From JACKCR01 sp041390305 (GTDB taxonomy: Bacteria > Eisenbacteria > RBG-16-71-46 > CAIMUX01): a stretch of 64,000 nt of DNA. This document shows positions 45,509 to 55,032 of the stretch, in pieces (the stretch's first letter is position 1; each line of letters begins with the position of its first letter). Below the pieces are notes generated by a model. That model did no database searches and had not been told where the DNA came from. It saw only the letters and a list, made by a program, of their open reading frames with translations. The position numbers and the translations under genes are program-made. The DNA is taken from assembly GCA_041390305.1 (NCBI GenBank), contig JAWKQE010000001.1, positions 1 through 64,000 on the forward strand, written 5' to 3'.

Positions 45509-46180
45509 ATGACCACGAACGACGCCGACAAGCTCTTCGCAGCCGCACTCGCACGCGCGGCCCAGTCCGGTAGCGAGAAGGACCTCCGCGAGGTCCTCGC
45601 CTCCCTTCGGGAAGAGTTGGCCGACGATCCAATCGCCCTCAGCCAGATTCGGGTGCTCCTGGCCCGTATCCAGGACGTCGCCGAGGTGGAAGCACCCCGG
45701 CCATGGATCGACGCAGCCGTCGCGCGGATCGTGGAACTCGAGCGTTCCCTTGCCCCTACGCCAGGCCTCCTCGAGCGGGCGAAGGATGCTCTCCGGGATG
45801 CGGTCCGGATCATCGAAGCGCAGCTGGTCGGCGACACGTTCGCCGGAGCGGCCCTCCAGGGCATCCGCGGCTCCGCCGCGCTCCAGCCACGGCAGCTCCA
45901 CTTCTCGTCCGAGCTCGGTGACGTCCATCTCCAGATCGATCGTGGGGAGCGGGGCCATTCCGTGATGGGGCAGTTCGTTCCGCTGCGGGCGGACCTGCTC
46001 GATGCGGAGATCGAGGCCCGCGCGACGACCGACGGCGGGACGACGAGCACGTCGCTCGATCCGGGCGCCCAGTTCCACTTCACGGATGTCGAAGACGGTG
46101 AGATCCGGATCGAGCTGGACATGGGGAAGGATTCCCTGAGGCTCGTACCCTTCCGGATTCCTTCACGCGAAGAGGGGTAG
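45509..46180 (+). CDS. Unknown protein between sigma factor and TPR-CHAT protease
   Basis: I do not recognise this 223-residue protein. It is soluble: helices in the first half (DKLFAAALARAAQ; REVLASLREELADD; LLERAKDALRDAVRII) and a beta-rich second half (RQLHFSSELGDVHLQID; QFHFTDVEDGEIRIELDM). GGAG lies 6 nt before ATG 45509. It follows the sigma gene after 122 nt and ends 3 nt before the CHAT gene. Its placement makes it a candidate anti-sigma factor, adaptor or protease substrate, but no motif proves this. Confidence 0.7.
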   Translation: MTTNDADKLFAAALARAAQSGSEKDLREVLASLREELADDPIALSQIRVLLARIQDVAEVEAPRPWIDAAVARIVELERSLAPTPGLLERAKDALRDAVRIIEAQLVGDTFAGAALQGIRGSAALQPRQLHFSSELGDVHLQIDRGERGHSVMGQFVPLRADLLDAEIEARATTDGGTTSTSLDPGAQFHFTDVEDGEIRIELDMGKDSLRLVPFRIPSREEG

Positions 46181-46183
46181 TCG

Positions 46184-49100
46184 GTGACTGCCGCGCCCCT
46201 CGACATCGCGCGGATCCGACAGATCCCTTCGGCCGAGCTCGCCCGACTCGTCGCCGACGGTCTTCCTGGAGAAGCCTGGCGCTGGGTGCGCGACCTGAGA
46301 GACGAAGCCCTCCGGTACTACAGCACGGACGCACGCGAGGCCAGGAGCATCGGACGTCGCGCCGTCGAACTCGCGGACCTCATCGGTGAGCCACGGGCCA
46401 TCGGATGGGGTCATCGCATTCTCGCCGAAGCACTCCTCTACTCGGGGCGCATGAACGAAGCGGAGGACGAGTACGCACTCGCCACCGCCGCGTGGAGACG
46501 TGCGAAGGAATCGGCCGCACTGGGTCAGCTCCTCGTCGGACGGATCCACGTCGCCACGCTGCTCGGAAGGCACGACCTCGTCGAGGAACTCGCCGCCGAA
46601 GCGCGAAGCCTTCTCGAAGAAGCCGGCGACGATCTCTACCTGGCGAAGCTCGGAATCAACCTGGGCAACGCGCGTTTCCAGCGCGACCGCTACAACGAAG
46701 CGCTCGAGGCCTACGAGAAGGGGCTCAGCATCCTCGACCGGATCGCGGAACGCGACGAGACGGTGCTCTCCGTCGAAGTCAACCGCGCGGTCGTTCTCGG
46801 CCACGTCGACCGCGACGAAGAAGCGCTCGAGCTCTACGAGGAGCTCGAGTCCGAGTGCAAGGAACGCGAACTCGAACTCCTGCTCGCACAGATCCGGATG
46901 AACGCGGGCGATGTCCATTGCCTCCGGAGCGAGTTCGACCGTGCGCTCCATCGACTCACCGAGGCGACGGACTACTTCCGGAAGACGGACCACCCTGCGT
47001 TTCTCGGTGCGTGCCTCCTCAACCGTGCCGAGGTCTACTACCAGCTGAACCTCCACCACGAAGCGAACGAACTCGCGTCGGAAGCCGCGGAGGTGTTCGC
47101 CGGCATCGGTCTCACCTACGACGAAGCACTCGCACAGTGTCAGACCGCGATCACCGCGCTCGCGATGGGTGAGATCCGTCCTGCGCTCCGGCAGATCCGT
47201 CGCGCGCGCCGACTCTTCGACAAGGACGAGAACGCCGCCCGTTCGGCCTACATCCGGCTCATCTGGGCGGAGGCGCTCTTCCTCCGGCAACGCTACAGCG
47301 AGTCCGAGCAGCACGTGACCGAAGCGATCCGCAGATTCCGGAGACTCGGCCTTCCCCGTTGGGAAGCCGCGTCGTCGGTTCTGCTCGCGCGCCTCCGGGT
47401 GAAGCGTCGCCGCACGAAGAGTCCCGCGGGCATGCTGAAGCGGATGCTCGAGCGGCTTCCGCGCAATCTCTATCCCCTCCAGTCCTATCGCCTCCTCGAA
47501 ATGTTGGGCGAAGTGCTGGACGAAGGCGGGAAAAAGTCCGAAGCAGAGCGTGCGTATCGTGAAGCGCTCGCCTGTCTGGAAGACCTTCGCGTCCGGATCC
47601 CGACCGAAGACTCGAAGCTCTCGTTCCTCCAGGACAAGACACATCTCTACGACCGTCTCATCGGTCTCGAGCTGAGTCGACGCACCCCCTCGGTCGATCG
47701 ACTCTTCGACGCGATGGAGCGAAGCAGAGCACAGAGCCTCTGGGACAGACTCCGCAATCCGAATCAGTACCTCACGTCCGACAGAAACCGCTCCCGGATG
47801 GAAGCGAAGTCCCCCGAAGGCGACGAAGAGCTGGAGCGGGCGAGGCACCGTCTCTCCTGGCTCCACACCCGCCTCTCTCGACTCGAGCTCGGTACCGTGG
47901 GGGAACGGACGCAGGCGGAAACGCTGCGCGGTCGGCTCGCGGAAGCCGAAGTCGCCTACAGCCGACTGCTCCGGAGGTACGAGGAGCGGCTTCCGGGAAG
48001 GCGCGCCGAGCGGATGACCAACGCAGGCACGGAGGCGAGTGCGGAGCCGACCCCTCTCGAGCTCGTCCGAGGCCGGCTCCCCGATGGCTGGGGCTGGGTG
48101 AGCTATCACGTCGGCCCCGGGTTCGCCCTCGCCGTCATCGTCACCGCCGCCGGGACCAGCTGGTGCCGACTCGCGGACGATCTGGGCACCCGGGTGCGCG
48201 GCCTCTGCGACCGTCTCGACTTCCAGTGGGGCGCCGCCGCCATGACCAGCCTCCGGAACCACGGCGCGGCCGCAACCGCGGTACCGCCGGCCCCAGCCGG
48301 AGATGCCACCAGCGACGAGGCGCCTCTGCACGCGAACGCGGCCAAGTCGACTCACGACCTCGACTCGTCCGGTTTCGGCGCGGGAGTGGGCGCGCCCCAC
48401 ACCCCCGGCCCTCCGGCCACGAACGGAGCTTCGCAGCCCAGAACGATCGATCCAATGGTCCTTCTCGGCCGCTCGACCGACGCGATCCTGTCCGAACTGT
48501 ACTCGCTACTCTGGGAACCCATTGTTCGGCTTGGACTTCCCGCGGTCCGGGGCTGGATCGTCTCCCCGCATGGGCCGATCCACCGAGTTCCCCTCCACGC
48601 CCTCCGGGGTCCGGACGGATACCTGATCGAGTCCGGTGATGTCGCCGTCTCCCCGAGTGCACGCGTCTTCGGTCAACTACCGAGGGCCGTGCCGGTTCGG
48701 GAGGTACGGTCCGCTTTCGTCGCGGGAGTGCTCTCGTCGCAGCTCCCGGCGGTCGAAACCGAAGTCCAGCATGTGGTAGGGCACCTGCGCGTGCCGAAGA
48801 CGATGGCCCATCTCAATCCGGATCGATCGGACATATTCAACCATGCACCCGGGGCGGGAATCGTCCACCTGGCCGCACATGGTTCGCTCCGGAGAGACAA
48901 CCCGGCCTATTCGTTCATCGAACTCTCCGATGGACCGCTCTACGTGCACGACCTGTTACACTTACAACTGCCTTCATCGACAGTGGTCCTCACAGCCTGC
49001 TCCTCGGCGCGCGGTTCGGCACCCGCCGGAGACGAGTGGATCGGTCTCGCTCGAGGTTTCCTCCAGGCAGGAGCCTCTACCGTCATCGCGTCACTCTGGC

Positions 49101-49270
49101 CGATCCAGGACGAGCCGACCGTGGAGCTGATGGACTGCTTCTATGAAGAATTCACGTCGGGTCTGACTGCCCCAGAAGCGTTGGGAGCAGCCATGCGCCG
49201 ACTCATGCGGACGCGACCACACCCTTGGCACTGGGCCTCGTTCGCCGTCCTGGGAGGAGTCGACCAATGA
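46184..49270 (+). CDS. TPR-CHAT caspase-like cysteine protease
   Basis: The 1,028-residue product starts at GTG (AGAGGGG upstream). The first half is a long TPR array (about residues 20-460), typical of sensor or docking scaffolds. A Pro/Ala/Gly-rich insert lies around 700-760. The end is a CHAT domain with catalytic His899 in HLAAHG and Cys939 in TACSSARG, both intact. CHAT proteases are caspase relatives and in known TPR-CHAT systems cleave a partner to release a sigma factor or effector. It sits between the unknown protein (3 nt gap) and a subtilase (ATGA overlap). Confidence 0.9.
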   Translation: MTAAPLDIARIRQIPSAELARLVADGLPGEAWRWVRDLRDEALRYYSTDAREARSIGRRAVELADLIGEPRAIGWGHRILAEALLYSGRMNEAEDEYALATAAWRRAKESAALGQLLVGRIHVATLLGRHDLVEELAAEARSLLEEAGDDLYLAKLGINLGNARFQRDRYNEALEAYEKGLSILDRIAERDETVLSVEVNRAVVLGHVDRDEEALELYEELESECKERELELLLAQIRMNAGDVHCLRSEFDRALHRLTEATDYFRKTDHPAFLGACLLNRAEVYYQLNLHHEANELASEAAEVFAGIGLTYDEALAQCQTAITALAMGEIRPALRQIRRARRLFDKDENAARSAYIRLIWAEALFLRQRYSESEQHVTEAIRRFRRLGLPRWEAASSVLLARLRVKRRRTKSPAGMLKRMLERLPRNLYPLQSYRLLEMLGEVLDEGGKKSEAERAYREALACLEDLRVRIPTEDSKLSFLQDKTHLYDRLIGLELSRRTPSVDRLFDAMERSRAQSLWDRLRNPNQYLTSDRNRSRMEAKSPEGDEELERARHRLSWLHTRLSRLELGTVGERTQAETLRGRLAEAEVAYSRLLRRYEERLPGRRAERMTNAGTEASAEPTPLELVRGRLPDGWGWVSYHVGPGFALAVIVTAAGTSWCRLADDLGTRVRGLCDRLDFQWGAAAMTSLRNHGAAATAVPPAPAGDATSDEAPLHANAAKSTHDLDSSGFGAGVGAPHTPGPPATNGASQPRTIDPMVLLGRSTDAILSELYSLLWEPIVRLGLPAVRGWIVSPHGPIHRVPLHALRGPDGYLIESGDVAVSPSARVFGQLPRAVPVREVRSAFVAGVLSSQLPAVETEVQHVVGHLRVPKTMAHLNPDRSDIFNHAPGAGIVHLAAHGSLRRDNPAYSFIELSDGPLYVHDLLHLQLPSSTVVLTACSSARGSAPAGDEWIGLARGFLQAGASTVIASLWPIQDEPTVELMDCFYEEFTSGLTAPEALGAAMRRLMRTRPHPWHWASFAVLGGVDQ

Positions 49271-50865
49271 ACAGGTTCGCGAGCGCCTGTCGACATCGAA
49301 TCGATCCCCGACGGAGCGGATCTGCGCACGTACTCCGATTCATCGGACTCACCGTGCTTCTCGCGGTCGTGGCGTGCTTCCGGTTCCCGAGCACCGCGAG
49401 CGCCGTCATCGAGTACGAAGACGACTTCATCCAGTGCGAACTCGCCCCCGGCGTCCTGATCGAAGACATCAACAACGACTACGGCACCACTTCGGAAGAC
49501 GCCGCCGACCCACTGCACCTGCTCGCCGTCAACAACGGCAACATCTGGCTCCTCATCGATCAGATGTTCCTGGATCCGCGGATCGTCTGGGCGGAGCCGT
49601 CCTACATCAACGCGACGCCGGAGGCCCTACGCGCCATGGTCGTCGGCCTCGTCGGAGGTACGATCGAGGACTACGAGGACCAGGACGTCTACTCCAGGAT
49701 CCACCTCGACGTGCTGCATGAACACGCCACGGGCGCGGGAGCGATCATCGCCGTCCTGGACACGGGCGTGAACGCGAATCACCCCGCATTCGGTGGCCAG
49801 GTACTTCCGGGCTGGGACTTCGTCGACGAGGACAACGACCCGTCCGACGTCGGCAACGGGATCGACGACGACAATGACACGCTCGTGGACGAAGGCGCGG
49901 GCCACGGCACGATGGTCGCCGGCATCGCCCACCTCGCGGCGCCCGGTGCCCAGATCCTTCCCGTGCGCGTCGTCGACGACGAAGGCGTCGGCCGGACCTT
50001 CGACGTCGTGAAGGGAATCCAGTACGCGATCGATCAGGGCGCGGACGTCATCAACCTGAGCCTCGGCCTTCGGACCGCGTGCGAAGCTCTCGGTCGTGGT
50101 GTCGACTACGCCGTCCAGGCCGGCGTCGTCGTGGTCGCCGCGGGCGGAAACGAAGGCGTCCGGGAGCCGCCGTTCTTCCCGGCCTCGCTGCCGGGAGTCC
50201 ACGGCGTTGCGGCCCTCGACACTCTGGACGTGAAGGCGGACTTCGCGAGCTTCCACGAGACCATCAGCCTCTCTGGCCCCGGCGTCGGAATCCGCGCTCC
50301 GTTCCTCGACGACGGGTGGGCACTCGGCGCCGGTTCGTCGTTCGCCGCTCCGTTCGTCTCGGGTCAGGCCGCCGTCATCATCGGCGCCACGCCGAGCCTG
50401 CCCAAGGCGGTGACGGACTCGCTCATGCAGGACGGCGTCTCCGGCATCTATCAGCTTCCGGGGAACCTCCCCTACTACGGCCTCCTCGGTACGGGCCGCG
50501 TCGACGGCATCGAGACGTGGACCGTACTCCAGCCGCAGGCCTCCGGCGTGGAGCCGCTGGACCTCCCAGTCTCCTCGTCGATCTCGGTCAGCCCGAACCC
50601 TTCGAGGCCGGGGACCGACATGACCGTGACCGTACAGTGGGCGTCGGAGACCGGCGCCGACGTGACGTCTCCGCTCCCACTCGTGGTCGCCGACGCGACC
50701 GGTCGGGCCGTTCGTAGCCTCGCCGCATCCCCGGTCTCACCGGGCGTATGGACCGCCCGGTGGGACGGCCGGGACGACCGGAGCCGCGCACTTCCCGCCG
50801 GCGTCTACTTCGTCAGCGAGCCGGGTGCATCTGGCTCGGCCAAGGTCCTCAGGCTGGCGCACTAG
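49267..50865 (+). CDS. Secreted subtilisin-like protease with T9SS-type C-terminus
   Basis: The 532-residue protein starts at ATG 49267, which overlaps the CHAT gene's stop. It has a signal-like helix (VLRFIGLTVLLAVVACFRF), then an S8 fold with Asp165 (IAVLDTGVN), His213 (GHGTMVAG), oxyanion Asn295 (AAGGNEG) and Ser358 (GAGSSFAAP, with Ser in place of the usual Thr before the nucleophile). A FlgD-like / T9SS-type domain ends it (LPAGVYFVSEPG... KVLRLAH). It would act outside the cell or on the surface. Its tight coupling to the CHAT gene suggests a two-protease output. Confidence 0.88.
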   Translation: MNRFASACRHRIDPRRSGSAHVLRFIGLTVLLAVVACFRFPSTASAVIEYEDDFIQCELAPGVLIEDINNDYGTTSEDAADPLHLLAVNNGNIWLLIDQMFLDPRIVWAEPSYINATPEALRAMVVGLVGGTIEDYEDQDVYSRIHLDVLHEHATGAGAIIAVLDTGVNANHPAFGGQVLPGWDFVDEDNDPSDVGNGIDDDNDTLVDEGAGHGTMVAGIAHLAAPGAQILPVRVVDDEGVGRTFDVVKGIQYAIDQGADVINLSLGLRTACEALGRGVDYAVQAGVVVVAAGGNEGVREPPFFPASLPGVHGVAALDTLDVKADFASFHETISLSGPGVGIRAPFLDDGWALGAGSSFAAPFVSGQAAVIIGATPSLPKAVTDSLMQDGVSGIYQLPGNLPYYGLLGTGRVDGIETWTVLQPQASGVEPLDLPVSSSISVSPNPSRPGTDMTVTVQWASETGADVTSPLPLVVADATGRAVRSLAASPVSPGVWTARWDGRDDRSRALPAGVYFVSEPGASGSAKVLRLAH

Positions 50866-50878
50866 CGCCACAAACCAC

Positions 50879-50902
50879 CGGCCCGCATCCATTTGCGGGC
50901 CG
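50879..50902. terminator. GC-rich hairpin after the subtilase
   Basis: CGGCCCGC (50879-50886) pairs with GCGGGCCG (50895-50902) over an 8-nt loop. It lies just after the protease gene. No T tract follows. Confidence 0.5.
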
Positions 50903-50944
50903 AACCGTGGTCACTCCGACACACTCCGCGCACAGCCCCCGACG

Positions 50945-50968
50945 CCCCACCCAAAAAGATGGGTGGGG
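50945..50968. terminator. Second hairpin after the subtilase
   Basis: CCCCACCC (50945-50952) and GGGTGGGG (50961-50968) pair across AAAAAGAT and are followed by TGGGTT. With the hairpin at 50879 it forms a tandem transcription-stop region for the sigma/CHAT/subtilase cluster. Confidence 0.5.
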
Positions 50969-51065
50969 TGGGTTCAGTCCGAACGCGTCCGTCCGAAAAC
51001 CCTAGCAAGCGCGTGCCAAGGAAGGCAGGCAACCAGCGAGGCGCTTCGAAGGGAGTCGGACGCGA

Positions 51066-51629
51066 ATGCGCATCATCACTTGCCCGGTCTGCACAGAGCC
51101 CTATCCGCTCTATCTGTTCGAGTTCGGCATTCCGTTCTGGTGCCGTTGCGGCGCCATCATCGGCAAGCCGACCGAGGACACCGTCGCGGAGCAAGGCCAC
51201 GATCACTCTTCGCCTCCGCCGACGGCCGGGCCGGAACCGGTCCACACCGAGTGGGTCGCTCCGCCGAGCACCTCGCCGGAACCGTCGCACCGAGGCATCG
51301 AGCTGTCGGATGCGGAGTGGCAGGACCTGCGCGCGGAACTCGAAGCGCGGAGCACCGGCGCCCTGCCGGAGTTCGACTGGCCCTACCAGTACGACCTGCG
51401 CTTCTCCTGGGAGCTCGACGACGAGCGGAAGGCGAAGGAGCTCCAGCGTCGGGCGGACCGGATCTGCTATCTGATCTCCGCCACCAGCTACTCCCGGCAG
51501 GAGATCGAGCGCGAACAGCGACAGCTGAAGGAGCGCTGCGAGCGCTACTTCCCCGAGATCGAACGCGCGTACGACAAGGTCTATGCGCGCAGGTTCTCGA
51601 AGCTCTGGTCGCAGTTCCGCGAAGCCTGA
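51066..51629 (+). CDS. Zinc-ribbon protein of unknown function
   Basis: The 187-residue protein starts with a zinc-ribbon-like Cys pattern (ITCPVCTEPYPLY then FWCRCG) and continues as a charged helical protein (KELQRRADRICYLI; REQRQLKERCERYF). GAAGGGAG lies 12 nt before ATG 51066. It may bind nucleic acid or protein through the ribbon. It follows the double hairpin and is not clearly part of the CHAT cluster. Confidence 0.65.
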   Translation: MRIITCPVCTEPYPLYLFEFGIPFWCRCGAIIGKPTEDTVAEQGHDHSSPPPTAGPEPVHTEWVAPPSTSPEPSHRGIELSDAEWQDLRAELEARSTGALPEFDWPYQYDLRFSWELDDERKAKELQRRADRICYLISATSYSRQEIEREQRQLKERCERYFPEIERAYDKVYARRFSKLWSQFREA

Positions 51630-51718
51630 TCGGAAGGCGCGTCGGACGGCATTCTCGAGAGGCGACCGATCGACCGCGTTGGGGCCGTGCTAGTCTCTCC
51701 TCCAAAGGGAGACACACG

Positions 51719-53191
51719 ATGACGGAATCGCCGCAGAAGGGCCCCGAAGGCGGGGCTCTACCCGAGCAGGAAGCCAGAGCAGAGGTTCGTGAGATCACGG
51801 TGGAAGAAGCCGTGCAGATGGGCATCCGTCATCACCGCGCGGGTCGGCTCGCGGAAGCGGAGTACATCTACGGCAAGGTTCTCGAGGCCGTTCCGAACCA
51901 GCCCGATGCTCTCCACTTCCTCGGTGTCGTCGCACACCAGCTCGGCCGGAGTGACGAAGCGATCGAACGGATTCAGTCCGCCATCGCGCTCGATCCCGGC
52001 CACGCGGACATGCACAACAACCTCGGACGTATCCTCATGGAGCAGGGACGGACGGACGGCGCGCGCGACGCGTTCGAACAGGCGATCTCGCTCGCGCCGG
52101 ACGCGTCGGCGGATGCGTGGAACAACCTCGGTACCCTCTACAAGCGCGCAGGCGAGTGGGCCGAAGCGGGCGACGCGTTCCAACACGCGATCCGGCTCCA
52201 TCCGGATCACGCCGACGCGCACCAGAATCTCGGCAACGTGTTTCGGCGCGCGGGGCACCATGCGCAGGCCGCCGCCTGTTTCCGTCGTGCGATCGAACTC
52301 AAACCAGACGCGGCGCGTGACTACCAGAATCTGAGCCAGGCGCTTTGGCGCGCAGGTCAGGAGGACGAAGCGCGTGCGGCCGTGAAGGAGTGGCTCGCGT
52401 ACGACTCGGAGAGCGCGGTGGCGCAGCACCTGGCCGCCGCGTTCGGGATCTCCGAGTCGATCGCGCGTGCATCCGACGAGTTCGTGAGCTCGCACTTCGA
52501 CGAACACGCGGAGAGTTTCGACGAGCACCTCGCCGAGCTCCAGTACCAGGCGCCGGAGAAAGTCGGCGCGATGCTGCGGCGCTCGCTCGGTTGGGACGCG
52601 GCGGATCCCGGCGCGGACGTCGACAGCGCGACGACGGGCCATGCGCCCGCGAGGCAGGAGGAACCGTCTCCTCCGCGCCTCCGCACCATCCTCGACGCAG
52701 GCTGTGGGACCGGACTCTGCGGGCCGCTTCTCTCCCCTCTCTGTGATCGCCTCGTCGGGGTCGACCTCTCGGCCGGCATGGTGAAGAAGGCGGAGGGCCG
52801 GGGCTATCACGACCTCGTCGTCGCCGAACTCACCGCCTTCCTCGAGGAGCACCCTCTTGCCTACGGCGCAGTCGTCTCCGCCGACACGCTCTGCTACTTC
52901 GGTGACCTCTCCCAGGTGACGGACGCCGCCTGGCGCTCCCTCGAGCCCGGCGGCTGGTTCGTCTTCACGGTCGAGTCGCTGGATGCCGTTAGGGAGGATC
53001 CCGCAAACGACGGCGCGGAGCCGTTCCGGCTCCAGTTCCACGGACGCTACGCCCACAGCAAGTCACACATCGACAGTACGTTACAGCAGGTGGGGTTCGA
53101 GAGCGTGGAGGTCCTGCCCGAGGTGCTGAGGATGGAGGTCGGAGAGCCGGTCCACGGATGGCTCGCCCGGGGCCGGAAGCCCTCGGCCTGA
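51719..53191 (+). CDS. TPR-containing SAM-dependent methyltransferase
   Basis: The 490-residue protein has a TPR array (AEAEYIYGKVLEAVPNQPDA in repeat 1; further NNLGRILMEQGR, NNLGTLYKRAGEW, QNLGNVFRRAGHH repeats) followed by a class I methyltransferase fold (ILDAGCGTGLCGPLL, VGVDLSAGMVKKA, VSADTLCYFGDL). Between them a Pro/Ala/Glu-rich insert (residues 300-323) interrupts the fold. TPR methyltransferases of this type often act on protein or small substrates held by the TPRs; target unknown. AAAGGGAG precedes ATG 51719. Confidence 0.85.
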   Translation: MTESPQKGPEGGALPEQEARAEVREITVEEAVQMGIRHHRAGRLAEAEYIYGKVLEAVPNQPDALHFLGVVAHQLGRSDEAIERIQSAIALDPGHADMHNNLGRILMEQGRTDGARDAFEQAISLAPDASADAWNNLGTLYKRAGEWAEAGDAFQHAIRLHPDHADAHQNLGNVFRRAGHHAQAAACFRRAIELKPDAARDYQNLSQALWRAGQEDEARAAVKEWLAYDSESAVAQHLAAAFGISESIARASDEFVSSHFDEHAESFDEHLAELQYQAPEKVGAMLRRSLGWDAADPGADVDSATTGHAPARQEEPSPPRLRTILDAGCGTGLCGPLLSPLCDRLVGVDLSAGMVKKAEGRGYHDLVVAELTAFLEEHPLAYGAVVSADTLCYFGDLSQVTDAAWRSLEPGGWFVFTVESLDAVREDPANDGAEPFRLQFHGRYAHSKSHIDSTLQQVGFESVEVLPEVLRMEVGEPVHGWLARGRKPSA

Positions 53192-53396
53192 CCCAACTTC
53201 GTCGCGACGTCCGCAGCGAGCGACGAAACGAATCCGCTTGCAACCCATCCGCCCCTGCCGTTCCATTCCCGTCCATCCGTCTGTGACTCCTTCCGATCGG
53301 GCCGTGTCGGAACGTAGGTGAATGTTGCCGGGCCCCAGGACGGATGGGTTGGGTTGGGGCCCACCCTGGATTCAAGTCAAACGGAGGCAATCAGTT

Positions 53397-54485
53397 TTGA
53401 CCACGTCAAACAGGACTTGGTGGCTCGGGCTGTCGGCCTGCGGCCTTCTGCTCACGGCCGCCGGTGCCGGTGTGGCCCTCGCTCAGGATGGCGGGGACGG
53501 TGAGGAGAAGGTCCTCGAGGTCGGCAAGTGGTATCCGACGCTCGAAGGCGGGCTCCAGCTCACCCAGAGTTCGTACAGCGACAACTGGTCTGGTGGCGAC
53601 AAGGGTTCCATCGTCTGGACCGCGATCGTCAACGGCACCGCCGAGAACCAGATCAAGCCGAAGATCAACTGGAACAACACCCTGAAGCTCGCGTACGGCC
53701 AGACGCACCAGCAGTCCGTCGGCGCGGACGGCGCGCGCGCCTGGGATCGCCCGGAGAAGTCCACCGACCTCATCGACTACGAAACGATCTTCCGTTTCAC
53801 CCTCGGTGGTGTGGTCGATCCGTTCGTCGCCGGCCGGTTCGAGAGCCAGTTCCAGGACGCCACGGACCCGGCGGGCCGGACGCTCGCCATCAACCCGATG
53901 AAGTTCAAGGAGACCGCCGGTGTGGCGAAGGTGTTCCTCGACGAGGAGGACCTCAACCTCATTACGCGTCTCGGCTTCTCGTTCCGTCAGAACCTGCGCA
54001 AGCAGTTCGTGGTGCAGCCGACGTCGGAGAACCCGTTCCCGACCGACACGACGACCGACAGCGAGTTCACGAACGACGGCGGTCTCGAGTTCGTCCTCGA
54101 CTACAAGAACAAGATCCTCGAAGACAAGGTGACCTACACCTCGAAGTTCACCGCCTTCCAGCCCGTGTTCTACTCCGCGTCGGACGACTTCGACATGCTC
54201 CTCGAAGCATCGAACTTCGCCGCGTCACGGATCGACCCGGACATCAAGGACTTCACCACGGTCGCGGATCTCGACTGGGAGAACATCTTCTCGACGCAGA
54301 TCACGAAGATCGTCTCGGTGAACCTCTACCTTCGCTGGCTCTACGACAAGTACGACAACTCCGTCGTGCCGGTGTTCGCAGAGGACGGAACGGTGAAGAA
54401 CGCGAGCGACCTCCGTGTCGCGACGCGCAAGGCCGGCCAGTTCAAGCAGACGATGGCCATCGGCTTCACCTACCGGTTCCTGTAG
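53397..54485 (+). CDS. DUF3078-like outer membrane protein
   Basis: The 362-residue protein starts at TTG 53397 (GGAGG 9 nt upstream). A signal peptide (ACGLLLTAAGAGVALA) precedes a beta-barrel sequence that fits DUF3078 outer membrane proteins: SYSDNWSGGDKGSIVWTAI, KINWNNTLKLAYGQT, and a final aromatic beta strand MAIGFTYRFL. The family is of unknown function in the outer membrane of FCB-type bacteria. Strong terminator follows at 54518. Confidence 0.75.
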   Translation: MTTSNRTWWLGLSACGLLLTAAGAGVALAQDGGDGEEKVLEVGKWYPTLEGGLQLTQSSYSDNWSGGDKGSIVWTAIVNGTAENQIKPKINWNNTLKLAYGQTHQQSVGADGARAWDRPEKSTDLIDYETIFRFTLGGVVDPFVAGRFESQFQDATDPAGRTLAINPMKFKETAGVAKVFLDEEDLNLITRLGFSFRQNLRKQFVVQPTSENPFPTDTTTDSEFTNDGGLEFVLDYKNKILEDKVTYTSKFTAFQPVFYSASDDFDMLLEASNFAASRIDPDIKDFTTVADLDWENIFSTQITKIVSVNLYLRWLYDKYDNSVVPVFAEDGTVKNASDLRVATRKAGQFKQTMAIGFTYRFL

Positions 54486-54517
54486 CAGATCCTTCTCTTT
54501 CGCGTGCTTTTCGAGTC

Positions 54518-54558
54518 GCGCGGTGTGGACCTCTCGGGAGTCCGCACCGCGCGTTTCT
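54518..54558 (+). terminator. Strong intrinsic terminator after the outer membrane protein
   Basis: GCGCGGTGTGGAC (54518-54530) pairs with GTCCGCACCGCGC (54540-54552) with one G-T, over a 9-nt loop, and is followed by GTTTCT. It lies 32 nt after the DUF3078-like gene. Confidence 0.8.
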
Positions 54559-54912
54559 CTTTCTGCTCGTCCTCGTTGCCCGCGTGTCCACGCCGCCAGC
54601 CTCCGAGTCATCACCGTTTCACTCGAAGACACGGGACCTTCCTCCCCCGATCGATGTGACTTCTCTCGTTCGCTCCGGGTCTCTCGAACGACCGCGAGGG
54701 AAACGCGGAACCGCAATTCTCGTCCTGGTGTTGAGAGCGCGGATTCGACAGGAGCGATCGAGACCAGGAAGGGACCCGCTGAGGATGGTCGCGCGAGGAT
54801 TCGACGCGACGGGGTCCAGGAGTCGGGGAGTAACGAGTTGGAAGGACAGCCTGTGGCGTAAGACATCGAAACGATCTCGACTTTGGATCGGCACGATCCA
54901 CGGAGCACCACC

Positions 54913-54945
54913 GGGCCTGACAGGATGTCAGGCCCGTCCCGTTTT
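54913..54945 (+). terminator. Perfect hairpin with T tract, no gene just upstream
   Basis: GGGCCTGACA (54913-54922) and TGTCAGGCCC (54926-54935) form a perfect 10-bp stem over a 3-nt loop, followed by GTCCCGTTTT. The T tract makes it a plus-strand terminator. It stands 350 bases after the previous terminator and 97 bases before the end of a convergent gene, so it may serve an unrecognised transcript. Confidence 0.75.
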
Positions 54946-55032
54946 CGAACAGAGTGGCGTCCTTCGAAGACCGTTCGATGGCGTGGCCGAGGTCGAAGCC
55001 CCCTTCCCGCCAAACGGGCCCGGCAGTGTGGG

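Larger units (their letters stand above)
54486..55032. other. Gene-free stretch framed by two hairpins
   Basis: No gene-like frame of notable length. It starts with a strong terminator (54518-54558) and holds a perfect 10-bp hairpin with GTTTT behind it (54913-54945). The 350 bases between the two stops could be an unannotated small RNA on the plus strand, or leftover sequence. Confidence 0.45.

Noticed and set aside
46163..48400. 745-codon minus-strand frame opposite the CHAT gene
   Set aside because: Shadow; the plus-strand CHAT gene has intact motifs and correct ribosome site.
44754..50865. CRISPR-linked Craspase locus
   Set aside because: No repeat array, no cas7-11-like gene; only the TPR-CHAT and sigma parts resemble it.
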